Shown here: positions 8,209 through 17,112 of the stretch, one piece after another
Position numbering within the stretch: position 1 is the stretch's first letter
How the letters are laid out: the number at the start of each line of letters is the position of its first letter
DNA from: an uncultured Bacilli bacterium
GTDB taxonomy: Bacteria; Bacillota_I; Bacilli_A; RF39; UBA660
NCBI GenBank assembly: GCA_934095825.1
Contig: CAKOKQ010000009.1
Coordinates: 1-64,000, forward strand
Direction: 5' to 3'
Length of the DNA stretch: 64,000 nt
The notes under the pieces: model-generated
Seen by the model: the letters and a program-made list of their open reading frames with translations, nothing else
What the model was told of the DNA's origin: nothing
The model's database searches: none
Position numbers and translations under genes: made by a program

Positions 8209-9150
8209 ATGGCGTCCAGACAAAAGACATTTAAAACTATAGATGAACAAATCGATATTTTAAAAGAAAAAGGTCTAGTTATAGACGATATTGATTATGC
8301 AAAAGACATTCTCTTGCGTGAAAATTATTTCTTTCTTATGGGATATCGTCATCTGTTCATAAAAAGTGAAAGAGACCGAACATTTATTAAAGGAACAAAT
8401 TTCCGTGAACTTTATGCTATGTTTAATTTTGACCGCCAAGTTCGTAACATCATATTTAAAAATATTTTAATAGTTGAAAATAATGCTAAAAGTATTATGT
8501 CTTACCAATTATCCAAGAAATATGGTATCAAAGAAAAACATTATTTAAATCCTAAAAACTTTAATACTGACGCCTCTAAGAAGAAACAAGTAAACGACTT
8601 ATTAAAAAAAATGCAGCGTCAAATTAGAGTTAATGGTGGGCAACATGCCGCCACTCAGCATTATATGACTAATTATGGCTATGTACCCCTTTGGATTGTT
8701 GTTAAAGTTTTATCTTTTGGTATTATTTCCGAACTATTTAGTATCTTGAAAACGGAAGACCAAAGAGCAATTGCGGACATTTATAACCTAACTCCTGAAG
8801 TATTATGTCAATATTTCCCAATTATGTCTAATTATCGTAATCTTTGTGCTCATGAAGATATCTTGTTTGACCACCGTTCTCAAAGAGTAATTGAAGATAA
8901 TAAATATCATTATTATTTAGGTATTCCAAAGATGAATGGCGAATATATTTATGGAAAAGATGATTTATTTGCATTAATTATCATTTTAAGACAAATACTA
9001 AGAAATGAAGATTTTAGAATGTTAGTTAATGAAATATCTTATGAATTAGATATTTTAGAGGGAAAATTACAGCATATTAGTATTGATAAAGTCATGGATG
9101 CAATCGGTTTTCCAAAAAATTATAAAGAAATAGTAAGGATGGATATATAA
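8209..9150 (+). CDS. Abi_2 family protein (AbiD/AbiF-like, HEPN-type RNase candidate)
   Basis: A 313-residue protein of the Abi_2 family, which includes phage abortive-infection proteins AbiD and AbiF. The start (KTIDEQIDILKEKGL), the NYFFLMGYRHLF segment and the FDRQVRNIIFKNILIVENN region are typical. The NYRNLCAHED motif fits the R-x4-6-H active site of HEPN ribonucleases. ATG at 8209 lies five bases after AGGTGA; an extended -10 (TGATATAAT) is close upstream. Its stop overlaps the htrA start (TAATG), so the two are coupled. The family is known to act by cleaving RNA in infected cells; the defence role here is inferred. Confidence 0.85.
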   Translation: MASRQKTFKTIDEQIDILKEKGLVIDDIDYAKDILLRENYFFLMGYRHLFIKSERDRTFIKGTNFRELYAMFNFDRQVRNIIFKNILIVENNAKSIMSYQLSKKYGIKEKHYLNPKNFNTDASKKKQVNDLLKKMQRQIRVNGGQHAATQHYMTNYGYVPLWIVVKVLSFGIISELFSILKTEDQRAIADIYNLTPEVLCQYFPIMSNYRNLCAHEDILFDHRSQRVIEDNKYHYYLGIPKMNGEYIYGKDDLFALIIILRQILRNEDFRMLVNEISYELDILEGKLQHISIDKVMDAIGFPKNYKEIVRMDI

Positions 9151-10265
9151 TGAATGAACAAAGAGTTGTTAATGCCAAAGTCGTAGGTAATAAAGGTAAT
9201 ATTTGGAACAAAATATTACTTGCCATCGTTTTAGTATGCGTTGGAGCTGCTGGAATGTATGCCGTTATGAAATTAAATCCCGGAACCACCGTTGTTAATA
9301 AGCTAGAAAAAGAAGTAACTGTTAATGAAAATGGTATTGCGGATGCTGTTGAAAAAGTTTATAACTCCGTAGTTGTTGTAGAAAACTACCGAAGCAATAA
9401 ACTTCAAGCTACTGGTACAGGTTTTATCTTTAAAAAAGATGGTAATAAATATTATGTCATGACTAATTATCATGTTATTGAAAACTCATCAAAAGTAAAA
9501 ATAGTTTTAACTGATGATACAAATACTGAAGTTGAAGTCGTTGGCGGCGATAAATATGCTGATATTGCTGTTTTATCATTTACTTCCTCAAGTGATTTAA
9601 CTGTGGCGGAAATTGGTTCAAGTACTGATGGCCGTGTTGGTGATACTACCTTTGCTGTAGGAGCTCCTTTAGACAGTTCTACTTATTCTTGGACTGTAAC
9701 AAGAGGTATACTTTCTGGTAAAGATAGAATGGTTGCTGTTTCTACTACTAATAGTACTTCAAGTGATTACATTATGCGTGTTTTACAAACTGATGCCGCT
9801 ATCAACAGTGGTAACTCAGGTGGACCTTTATGCAATAGTAATGGTCAAGTTATTGGCGTAACTAATATGAAATTAGTATCAAGTGGCGTTGAAGGAATGG
9901 GCTTTGCTATTCCAATTGAAGATGCTATGGAATTTGCTAATAAGATTATTAATGGCGATGATATTACTCGACCAAGACTTGGCATTAGTATGATTGAATT
10001 AGTAGTTGCGGAAAATTATTATCGTATGGATATTCCTGATAATGTTACAAATGGTGTAGTTGTCTATGAAGTAGAAAGTGGTTCTTGTGCTGAAGCTGCT
10101 GGCTTAAAATCTCAAGATATTATTTTAGAATTTGACAATGTTAAAATAACAAGTTCTGCTGAATTAAAGTACGAATTATATCGTCATAATGTTGGTGATA
10201 CCGTAACAATAAAAGTAAACCGTAATGGCTTTGAAAAAGATTTAAAAATAACTCTAAAAAAATAA
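9150..10265 (+). CDS. htrA: HtrA/DegP-type membrane serine protease
   Basis: A 371-residue protein with a cytoplasmic N-terminus, one membrane helix (about 21-41), a trypsin-like domain with the catalytic triad His108 (TNYHVIE), Asp138 (YADIAVL) and Ser223 (GNSGGP), then one C-terminal PDZ domain (from about 270, RLGISM onward). HtrA proteases degrade misfolded exported proteins at the outer face of the membrane. The start codon shares a base with the stop of the Abi_2 gene. A strong terminator follows. The identification is firm; the pairing with Abi_2 is unusual. Confidence 0.93.
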   Translation: MNEQRVVNAKVVGNKGNIWNKILLAIVLVCVGAAGMYAVMKLNPGTTVVNKLEKEVTVNENGIADAVEKVYNSVVVVENYRSNKLQATGTGFIFKKDGNKYYVMTNYHVIENSSKVKIVLTDDTNTEVEVVGGDKYADIAVLSFTSSSDLTVAEIGSSTDGRVGDTTFAVGAPLDSSTYSWTVTRGILSGKDRMVAVSTTNSTSSDYIMRVLQTDAAINSGNSGGPLCNSNGQVIGVTNMKLVSSGVEGMGFAIPIEDAMEFANKIINGDDITRPRLGISMIELVVAENYYRMDIPDNVTNGVVVYEVESGSCAEAAGLKSQDIILEFDNVKITSSAELKYELYRHNVGDTVTIKVNRNGFEKDLKITLKK

Positions 10266-10278
10266 TTGATTAAATAAA

Positions 10279-10326
10279 AACTCTCTAGTATCTATATAAA
10301 TACAATAGATTTTAGAGAGTTCTTTT
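10279..10326 (+). terminator. Terminator after htrA
   Basis: AACTCTCTA pairs with TAGAGAGTT, with an inner ATCTA/TAGAT extension, followed by a T-rich run. Confidence 0.8.
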
Positions 10327-10452
10327 TATTTACAGAAAAATGTCAAATAACTTAAAATCTCTTGAAATTAATAAAATATAAAATGATAAATGATATAATA
10401 AAAATGAAGAGAAGTCCAAGATAAATATTGATTTTATAGAAAGGAATTAATT

Positions 10453-11007
10453 ATGGAAAAATATGTAAAAGTAATGTTTGGAAATAAAGGAGCCAACTAC
10501 GAATATAAAATTGGTGAAGTAAATATTGCTACTAATTGGAATCCTAAAGCAACCAGTGGTCGTGAATTCGGTGGCTTTAATTATACAACTGAAGATTGTA
10601 TTTTAAGGTGGCTTCATAGAGGCGATACTATCTATGATGTTGAAATCCCAGATGACGCTGAAAACATAAAAATAGAAGGTGCTACAATTATTTATCGAAC
10701 TAATAAGATTATAGTTAAAAATCCTCGAAAAGTAACAGATGATATGGCCTATGAATTTTATAGAAAAGCCAATATTCCCGAAAAATCTTATCCTAAAGCC
10801 TTATGCGCTGTAGCACTTATGGGATATGAAAAGACGGCTAACGCAATTTTAAAAGATAAGGTTTCAAAGGAAAATATTGATGAATATTTAGAAGAGTGGA
10901 ATGATTTTTTTAATTATGGCGGTGATGGCAAAAGAGACAAATCTGTAAAATTTATTAAAGATATACAAAATAAGTTATTAACGGTTAAGAATGGTTGCCG
11001 TGGTTGA
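10453..11007 (+). CDS. Unknown protein, first gene of a six-gene operon
   Basis: A 184-residue soluble protein. It has a beta-rich N-terminal half (KVMFGNKGA, a Gly/Phe-rich stretch, then HRGDTIYDVEIPDDAENI and NKIIVKNPRKV) and a helical C-terminal half. Similar Asp-Val-Glu-Ile-Pro strands occur in uncharacterised phage-associated domains, but I cannot name a family with confidence. AAAGGA lies before ATG at 10453 and a TATAAT is about 60 bases upstream, which would start the operon. It ends at TGA, which supports the standard code, and overlaps the first possible start of the next gene. Confidence 0.65.
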   Translation: MEKYVKVMFGNKGANYEYKIGEVNIATNWNPKATSGREFGGFNYTTEDCILRWLHRGDTIYDVEIPDDAENIKIEGATIIYRTNKIIVKNPRKVTDDMAYEFYRKANIPEKSYPKALCAVALMGYEKTANAILKDKVSKENIDEYLEEWNDFFNYGGDGKRDKSVKFIKDIQNKLLTVKNGCRG

Positions 11008-11008
11008 T

Positions 11009-11836
11009 ATGGTAGATATAGAAAAATATAGAAAAAAATTAGATTATTTTAATTTTTCGCCAACGACAAAAGAATTATTTCAGACTCAAATTAAATTATT
11101 TCAAAGCTATAATCAAAAAAAGCATGTCAAATATAAAATTGGCGATGTTGTAACCTTAGATAATTACACTTTAATTCATGGCTCACGAGCAAATTTAGAA
11201 GAATTAAAAATAATTTCTGAAACTGGTTTAATTGCAAGTGAATTTTATAGCAATATGCCAATAAAAAAGAAGAAACCGTATGTCGTGGAGTTATGGAAAA
11301 TTACAGAAAATATTAGCTTGAAAGAATGGTTAGAAAAAAACACAGGGGTAACAATAGATTTTTATAATAATACCGATAAAATTTATAAGAGTGAAATTTC
11401 CTCGTTTGCTAATTTAAAAGAAGTAATAAAGCGCGAGAGTGGATATCGTAATTATATAATCTATCAGAATCAAGAACAGCGTTTCCTTCCAAATGAACTT
11501 AACAATAACGAATGTTCAGTCGCTTTTATAATTAAATATCAAAAAGATAATTTATTAATTGAAAATGATATATTTGACTTAAAGTTTCCAAAAGAAGTTA
11601 GCAATGAGATTTTACCTAATTGGTATTTTGAAAAATATATTGTTAATAGAGAGTACGATAAGAATGAAAATGGTCGAGAGAAGGCAATTATCTTTGGTAT
11701 TCCAGCAACTATGATTGAGGGTATTATAATTAGTGATAAAATAAAAAATAATGACGATTACTTAATAATTCAAAAGTTATTTCCTAATTGTTACATATGT
11801 TCTAGAGATGGTAAAGTCCTATCAGTCTCTAAATAG
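11009..11836 (+). CDS. Unknown protein A of a paralogous pair, possible ADP-ribosyltransferase-like fold
   Basis: A 275-residue soluble protein, paralogous to the next gene (11882-12730). Shared blocks are KIGD plus a hydrophobic strand, LIHGS followed by a helix and GLIAS, EQRFLPNE, IIFGIPATMIEGIII and PNCYICSRDGKV. A His-Gly-Thr/Ser strand, then a helix ending Gly-Leu, with a later Glu in a conserved strand, recalls the H-x-E type NAD-binding core of ADP-ribosyltransferases. This is inference from pattern only. ATG at 11009 aligns best with the paralogue start; an in-frame ATG at 10991 overlaps the previous gene. It belongs to the 10453-14565 operon. Confidence 0.65.
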   Translation: MVDIEKYRKKLDYFNFSPTTKELFQTQIKLFQSYNQKKHVKYKIGDVVTLDNYTLIHGSRANLEELKIISETGLIASEFYSNMPIKKKKPYVVELWKITENISLKEWLEKNTGVTIDFYNNTDKIYKSEISSFANLKEVIKRESGYRNYIIYQNQEQRFLPNELNNNECSVAFIIKYQKDNLLIENDIFDLKFPKEVSNEILPNWYFEKYIVNREYDKNENGREKAIIFGIPATMIEGIIISDKIKNNDDYLIIQKLFPNCYICSRDGKVLSVSK

Positions 11837-11881
11837 TTAAAATAATTAAACATTAAAAATACTTAAAAAGTTGGAGAAAAT

Positions 11882-12730
11882 ATGAAAAAAGAAGATTTTA
11901 TAAAACAAACAACCGAAAAATTAAATGAAAATTCAAAAAAATTTATCTTAAGTCAAATAGAAAAATTCTATGATTCAAAGAATTTAGGCAATTTAAAGCA
12001 CAACTATGCAATAGGAGATAGTGTTTTCTTGCCAAAAGGAACACTGTTGCATGGCACTTATAAAAACTTTGAAGGCCTTAGTGAAATTGCTAATAACGGA
12101 TTAATTTCCAGTTGGTTTATAGACGGAAGGTTATCTAAATATCCAAGCTCCGTTGGCGTGTGGAATTTACAAAGAGACTACTATTTAAAAGATTACATTA
12201 ATTTTTATTCTGGTGGAACAATCATGTATTGTGGTGTTTATGATGAAAATGAAAAGAAAGAAGTTAGTAAAACTGCTGTAATTCCTTACGATGAAATGTC
12301 TGATATAAATGATATATCTCAAAAATATGATTGCCATATGTGGTTAATGGAACAAACTAAAGAAGCAAGATTTATGCCAAGTTTAAATCAAAATAATGTG
12401 CAAATTGGCATAATTTTTAATGCTGATTTAGTAAAGAAAAGTGGTTTATTATTAGGAGATATCTTGGATACTAATAATTTTGATAATGAATTAGTTAAAG
12501 ATTTTGTGAATCCAGACTATTATGAAAAATTCATTAAAGAAAGAGCAAAGAAAAATGACTTCTTTACTAATAGAGAAAGTTCAATTCTTTTTGGAGTACC
12601 TAGCAATTTAATTGAAGGAATTTTAGTTGGAAGAAAATATGAAAAAGATGAAAATATTTTAAAAGAAATAAAGAAATTATTACCAGACTGTTATATATGC
12701 AATCTTGACGGAAATGTCATAATGGTCTAA
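11882..12730 (+). CDS. Unknown protein B of a paralogous pair, possible ADP-ribosyltransferase-like fold
   Basis: A 282-residue soluble protein. It repeats the architecture of the preceding gene: a helical N-terminus, AIGDSVFLPKGTLLHGT, NNGLISSWF, EARFMPS, IIFNADL, ILFGVPSNLIEGILVGR and PDCYICNLDGNV. Identity with the paralogue is modest, so the duplication is old. Both keep His-Gly and the downstream E-x-R-F-x-P, which would be the candidate active-site residues if the fold guess is right. GGAG lies seven bases before ATG. The two copies next to each other suggest different targets, or one acting on the other. Confidence 0.65.
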   Translation: MKKEDFIKQTTEKLNENSKKFILSQIEKFYDSKNLGNLKHNYAIGDSVFLPKGTLLHGTYKNFEGLSEIANNGLISSWFIDGRLSKYPSSVGVWNLQRDYYLKDYINFYSGGTIMYCGVYDENEKKEVSKTAVIPYDEMSDINDISQKYDCHMWLMEQTKEARFMPSLNQNNVQIGIIFNADLVKKSGLLLGDILDTNNFDNELVKDFVNPDYYEKFIKERAKKNDFFTNRESSILFGVPSNLIEGILVGRKYEKDENILKEIKKLLPDCYICNLDGNVIMV

Positions 12731-12747
12731 AGAAAGGAAATACTTAA

Positions 12748-13590
12748 ATGAAAATAACTTTTTTGGGGACAGGAGCTATAGGGTATCCACTTGCTTTTTG
12801 TAATTGTAATAATTGTCAAAATGCAAGAAAATATGGTGGAAAAAGTTTAAGAAAAAGAGCTTCAATTTTAATTAACGATGATTTATTAATTGACTTAGGA
12901 CCTGATACTCAAAGTGCGATGATGATGTACAATAAAAACATGGGAAAAGTTAAGTATTTATTGCAAACGCATATTCACACTGATCATTATGATCAAGGAT
13001 TATTGTGTGCAAGAATACCGTATATGGCAATGAAAAATCATCTTAAATTAGAAATATTTGCTCACCCAAAATGCTTAGAAATTATGAGCAACAGAGTTAG
13101 TCAGTATGAACACGCTGATTTAATTAGCAAAGAAGGACAAGAAAAATTAAATATAGAAAGTAACAGTGTTAATTCTGGCGATAAGTTTACAATAGGTGAT
13201 TATACAGTTAGAGCTATCGACTCTGCTCATGATATGAAGCACGGCTCTCTATTATATGTTATCCAAGCAAAAAATAAAACTTTGTTTTATGCGACTGATA
13301 CACCAGCTTTAACAGATTTAGCCTTAACACAATTAAAAGAATATAATATAGATTGTGTTATTATGGATCATACTTTCGGCAATGTTAATTATTCCTTCTC
13401 TCATTTAAATACTAATCTTTTCTTAGACCAATTAAATAAAATGAAAAAGTTAAATATAATAAATAATACAACTAAAATTTATGGAACACATATCTCACAT
13501 GATGGTATGCCATATCATGAATTAGCAGAAAAAAATGCATTTAGTAGTGGCTACCACATTGCATATGATGGGTTAGAGTTGGTTTTATAA
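12748..13590 (+). CDS. Metallo-beta-lactamase-fold hydrolase, PhnP-like
   Basis: A 280-residue MBL-fold protein. The N-terminal FLGTGAIGYPLAFCNCNNCQ carries the Cys-x-Cys-x-x-Cys structural zinc site seen in PhnP. THIHTDHYDQ is the HxHxDH metal motif, followed by AIDSAHDMKHG, YATDTP and a C-terminal GTHISHDGMPY. PhnP-type enzymes hydrolyse cyclic phosphodiesters, including ribosyl 1,2-cyclic phosphate. It sits 17 bases after the second paralogue and five before the Nudix gene. The fold and zinc sites are firm; the substrate is inferred only from the family. Confidence 0.85.
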   Translation: MKITFLGTGAIGYPLAFCNCNNCQNARKYGGKSLRKRASILINDDLLIDLGPDTQSAMMMYNKNMGKVKYLLQTHIHTDHYDQGLLCARIPYMAMKNHLKLEIFAHPKCLEIMSNRVSQYEHADLISKEGQEKLNIESNSVNSGDKFTIGDYTVRAIDSAHDMKHGSLLYVIQAKNKTLFYATDTPALTDLALTQLKEYNIDCVIMDHTFGNVNYSFSHLNTNLFLDQLNKMKKLNIINNTTKIYGTHISHDGMPYHELAEKNAFSSGYHIAYDGLELVL

Positions 13591-13595
13591 AGAAA

Positions 13596-14096
13596 GTGAA
13601 TAATACTAATATGGAAATACTAGATTTATATGACAATAATTTTAATAAATTAAATAAAACAATTGTTCGGAGGGTAGATGAAATACCAGAAAATACCAAC
13701 ATTATGCTTTCTTATGCCATTATTAAAAATGATAATAAGTTTTTACTAGAGCAAACGACAATTAGAAATGACTATAAGTGGTGTTTTGCAGGTGGCCATT
13801 TGCAGCATAACGAAGCCGCACTTGTTGCCCTAAAAAGAGAATTGTTTGAAGAATTAGGATTAATAAATATAAAAATATCCAAGCTAGATACGGTTAAATA
13901 TCCTGAAAAAAATTTTATTTTCAATATTTATTTAATAACTGACAAAATAGATACTAGCAAGTTAAAACATCAATTAGAAGAGGTTAATACGATAAAATGG
14001 TTTACTAAAAAAGAATTATTAAAAATGGTCGATAATGATTTATTATTGCAACCTCATAAATTTATAGTAACCAATTACATTGTTAATGATTTCTAA
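13596..14096 (+). CDS. Nudix hydrolase
   Basis: A 166-residue protein with a complete Nudix box, GHLQHNE then RELFEELGL with seven residues between Glu and Arg. It is preceded by a typical strand (YKWCFAGG) and followed by the family's EVNTIKWFTKKEL segment. Nudix enzymes cleave nucleoside diphosphates linked to another moiety, for example ADP-ribose or dNTPs. The start is uncertain: GTG at 13596 or ATG at 13611. Next to a PhnP-like hydrolase and possible ADP-ribosyltransferase-like proteins, an ADP-ribose-type substrate is attractive but unproven. Confidence 0.88.
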   Translation: MNNTNMEILDLYDNNFNKLNKTIVRRVDEIPENTNIMLSYAIIKNDNKFLLEQTTIRNDYKWCFAGGHLQHNEAALVALKRELFEELGLINIKISKLDTVKYPEKNFIFNIYLITDKIDTSKLKHQLEEVNTIKWFTKKELLKMVDNDLLLQPHKFIVTNYIVNDF

Positions 14097-14565
14097 AAAA
14101 ATTATTGATTCAGATATCAATGAGCTAAAAGATTCTATAAATATCCAACAAGAAGAAATAAAAGAAGAAGAAAAACAAGCAATTTTAGCTAAAGAAGAAA
14201 GTCTAAAAGGTACTACACAAGTAGCTCAACAAATCTATGATTTAGTAAATAAAATTACAGCAAATATTGATTGTAATTTAAATGAAGAATTATCTAAATT
14301 AAAAGATTTATATACTAGATACCGTGTATCTATAGCCCAAGATGGTAAATATGTTAATGAAGCTAGTTTCTTAACTCAAATAGCTCAAATTGAGTTCGAT
14401 GTAAATAGAAAAATAGCTGAATATAATTATAAAAAACAAACTTTAACAGCTAACGATAGATACTTGAACAATTTAGCTGACATTTCTGCTGAATCTTATG
14501 AAGAAGACCTTAACATGCTCGCTAATCAAAATAATGATGAAAATAAACTACATTTATCGTTATAA
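14086..14565 (+). CDS. Coiled-coil protein, last gene of the operon
   Basis: A 159-residue acidic protein made almost entirely of helices, with long heptad-like Glu/Lys/Leu stretches (QEEIKEEEKQ, EELSKLKDLYTRY). There is no signal or membrane segment. ATG at 14086 overlaps the end of the Nudix gene, so it is translationally coupled. I do not recognise a family. It could be a structural partner or scaffold. A terminator follows at 14597. Confidence 0.6.
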   Translation: MISKKIIDSDINELKDSINIQQEEIKEEEKQAILAKEESLKGTTQVAQQIYDLVNKITANIDCNLNEELSKLKDLYTRYRVSIAQDGKYVNEASFLTQIAQIEFDVNRKIAEYNYKKQTLTANDRYLNNLADISAESYEEDLNMLANQNNDENKLHLSL

Positions 14566-14596
14566 TTATAATTTATCTTATAAAATGTGAACAAAA

Positions 14597-14633
14597 AACT
14601 GAATAGAGTTACCAGACTTTATTCAGTTTTTCT
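14597..14633 (+). terminator. Terminator of the 10453-14565 operon
   Basis: AACTGAATAGAG pairs with CTTTATTCAGTT around an eight-base loop, followed by a T run. Confidence 0.8.
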
Positions 14634-14689
14634 GTGTAAAAAAAGTTTTAAAGTTTTCAATTAGTATATGAATTTAGAATATTAAATAA

Positions 14690-15859
14690 TCATTTGTATA
14701 AAACATCTAAATCCACAAAACCACTAATACCATCAACTAAACCTTTATCACTAAATTGCCATATTTTATAGTCTTTATCATAATTAGTCATACTAGTATA
14801 ATGAGCAAGCCACACATTTTTATTTTCTGTATTCCAAACATTACTAAGATAAAACTTACTACCATATAACATCGCATCGTAGCCCTTTTCTTTTAATAAA
14901 GTGCTAAAATTATTATACATATTATCTAAATCATAGAAACTAACATGATAATCTTGAAAATTATTCCAGTTTTCCCAGTCAAACGCAACTCCAAGTTCTA
15001 AATCAGCCCCATCTAAATTTTTAACTATAAACTTAGCCTGTTCTTCAATTTCTTCTAAAGTATTAGCATATGTGTAAAAATAAACGCCAACTTTTAATCC
15101 TTGTTCTTTGGCCTGTTGTAAATTTTCTTTAAAATATTTATCTAAGACCAATTCATTATTAATCGTGTAACCAAATCCTAGTCTAATAATAGCAAATTCT
15201 ACTCCTGCATTTTTAACTTTTTCCCAATCAATTTCCCCTTGAAAACTAGATACATCTATTCCTAACATCGTTTCATCATTTTTATACTTAGCAGCAGCTT
15301 CCTTAAAATCTAAGCCCGTAGGTGTATTGTTGTTATTAGAAGTATTAAATTTCTCAATTAAATGTAGCGTAAAATCTTTTTCTGATTCATTTCCACTTTC
15401 ATCTCTTACGGTCATTTTTAACTTATAAGCTCCTGTTTTTTCTTTATCATATTCGCCATTAATAATACAAGCAACATTGCGGTCATAATTATCACCGTAA
15501 AACGCACTATCACATAAATCAAAATCACTATTTATTTCTTTATAAACATTGTTACTCATACTAAGAAACGGTGCTACATCATCATAGACCCAAAAATTTA
15601 CTTTAACATTACTTTTGTGCTTTTTATAGTCCTGATAATTTATACTAATACTATTATCTCCAATTTTATCCAAAAATATTTCTTTATCATCACTAATAAA
15701 TCCATCATTAACTTTTATCAAATCACTTAATTTAATTTTATTATAAACTTTAAAACTTAAATTATCCTTTATCTCCACAGTAGCTTCCATTTTACCGCAA
15801 CCACTACACAAAAATAACATCAGAAAATAAATTATTACTAATTGCCAACTTTTTTTCAT
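14690..15859 (-). CDS. GH25 lysozyme lipoprotein with N-terminal Ig-like region
   Basis: A 389-residue protein. The N-terminus has a lipoprotein signal ending LCSGC, so it is anchored by a lipidated Cys near residue 21. Residues of about 25-170 form beta-rich, cadherin/HYR-like repeats (DDVAPFL, TVRDESGNESEKDF). From about 195 the GH25 muramidase domain starts with GIDVSSFQGEIDW and includes IIRLGFGY, VGVYFYTYA, AFDWENW and IWQFSD. GH25 enzymes cut the glycan backbone of peptidoglycan; the conserved acidic residues are present. It is transcribed divergently from the next gene. Confidence 0.9.
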   Translation of the reverse strand: MKKSWQLVIIYFLMLFLCSGCGKMEATVEIKDNLSFKVYNKIKLSDLIKVNDGFISDDKEIFLDKIGDNSISINYQDYKKHKSNVKVNFWVYDDVAPFLSMSNNVYKEINSDFDLCDSAFYGDNYDRNVACIINGEYDKEKTGAYKLKMTVRDESGNESEKDFTLHLIEKFNTSNNNNTPTGLDFKEAAAKYKNDETMLGIDVSSFQGEIDWEKVKNAGVEFAIIRLGFGYTINNELVLDKYFKENLQQAKEQGLKVGVYFYTYANTLEEIEEQAKFIVKNLDGADLELGVAFDWENWNNFQDYHVSFYDLDNMYNNFSTLLKEKGYDAMLYGSKFYLSNVWNTENKNVWLAHYTSMTNYDKDYKIWQFSDKGLVDGISGFVDLDVLYK

Positions 15860-15995
15860 TACAACCTCATACTTTCTCTACACTATTTATAGCACACATA
15901 TCCTAAAATACAAAGAGAAAATATTAAAAAACTAATTAGCCTAAAAAAATCTTGCATGTCTTAAAATTATGAGGTAATATCTATATACATAAAAA

Positions 15996-16027
15996 ATAAT
16001 AAGTCATAGGAATTATTTCCTTATTAT
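15996..16027. promoter_or_regulatory. Inverted repeat in a divergent intergenic region
   Basis: ATAATAAG (15996-16003) and CTTATTAT (16020-16027) are perfect arms, with an inner GGAA/TTCC. It lies between the divergent GH25 and membrane-protein genes, about 130 bases from each, and could be an operator. There is no T-run, so it is not a terminator. Confidence 0.35.
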
Positions 16028-16154
16028 ATATGGTCATATAGATACAGAATAAACTTTTTTAACTAAACACTTAATAGTTAATCTTTATAAATTGTTTTGC
16101 ATTATGAAAACTCATGTGTTATGATATAGGTATAAGAATATAAAGAGGTTATAT

Positions 16155-17042
16155 ATGCAAAAAACTAATAATCCTTATAATAAATCCCTATTAAATGTTG
16201 GTATCTTAACGATAGTCCTAGGAATTACTCTTGGTGTAGTAACAATCATTATCAATTTACACAAATATGTTAACAATATAAATAAGTATTCTGATGAGAA
16301 CAAATATATTTTAGAAGTTGAGATTGCTGAAAATGATAATAATTATACACAATATGTCGATGAGCAAAAATCTCTTAATACTGATAAGCAAAACTATCAA
16401 AAAGAGTTAGCAGAAATTTCTAAAAACTCTAGTGATTCAGAGAAAAAAGCGGAATTAGAAAGTAAAATAGCTGATATAAATGTTCGTATAGAAGAACTAG
16501 AACAGTTAAAATATTCCTCGCTAACTGAAAAAAATAAACTTCGTAAAGAATATAATGAAGTAATAAAAACTTTAGATGAAAAAACTAAACCTAAGGCTTT
16601 GATTAAATGTTATTTAGTTGGATTTGCTATAATTTTAGTTACAATTAACTGCGGAGCGTATTTTATTCATTTAGCCTTCCGTCCCGATGCTGATGATGTA
16701 ATTTTAAATCAACAAATGAAAATAAATAAAGAATATGCAGAAAAATTATTAACTCTTCAAAATATGAATAATAAAGAAGCAAAGAGTTCTGATACTTCTA
16801 AAGACATTGTAGAAATGCCTAGGAAAAAAGATAGCCAAGTTAGTGATAATTCTAAAATAGATAATTCAAAAAATAATCTTAATAACAAAAATACAAATAA
16901 AAAAACAACTGCAAATAAAAAGAACTATCATAACAATAGTAAAAACTATAATAATGGTAATAGCAACAGAAAAAATAACACTTCCAAAACAAATAATTTA
17001 AATAAATCAAACAACTCGGTAAAAAGTAATACTGCTAAGTAA
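16155..17042 (+). CDS. Two-helix membrane protein with external coiled coil and Asn/Lys-rich tail
   Basis: A 295-residue protein that I do not recognise. A membrane helix at about 14-36 is followed by an extracytoplasmic coiled coil (about 50-140, QKELAEISK and many Glu/Lys heptads), a second helix at about 152-174, and then a cytoplasmic tail of about 120 residues that ends in low-complexity Asn/Lys/Ser. GAGG precedes ATG at 16155. The terminator hairpin includes the last codons. The topology is inferred from hydrophobicity and flanking charges. Confidence 0.6.
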   Translation: MQKTNNPYNKSLLNVGILTIVLGITLGVVTIIINLHKYVNNINKYSDENKYILEVEIAENDNNYTQYVDEQKSLNTDKQNYQKELAEISKNSSDSEKKAELESKIADINVRIEELEQLKYSSLTEKNKLRKEYNEVIKTLDEKTKPKALIKCYLVGFAIILVTINCGAYFIHLAFRPDADDVILNQQMKINKEYAEKLLTLQNMNNKEAKSSDTSKDIVEMPRKKDSQVSDNSKIDNSKNNLNNKNTNKKTTANKKNYHNNSKNYNNGNSNRKNNTSKTNNLNKSNNSVKSNTAK

Positions 17043-17062
17043 ATTTGCTTAGCAGTATTTTT
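17028..17062 (+). terminator. Terminator built into the 3' end of the gene
   Basis: AATACTGCTAAG (17028-17039) and CTTAGCAGTATT (17048-17059) form a perfect 12-bp stem that spans the stop codon, followed by TTT. Confidence 0.85.
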
Positions 17063-17112
17063 AAGTCATTTAATCATTTAACATAAAATATTAAGAAATA
17101 ATTACCTGATAT

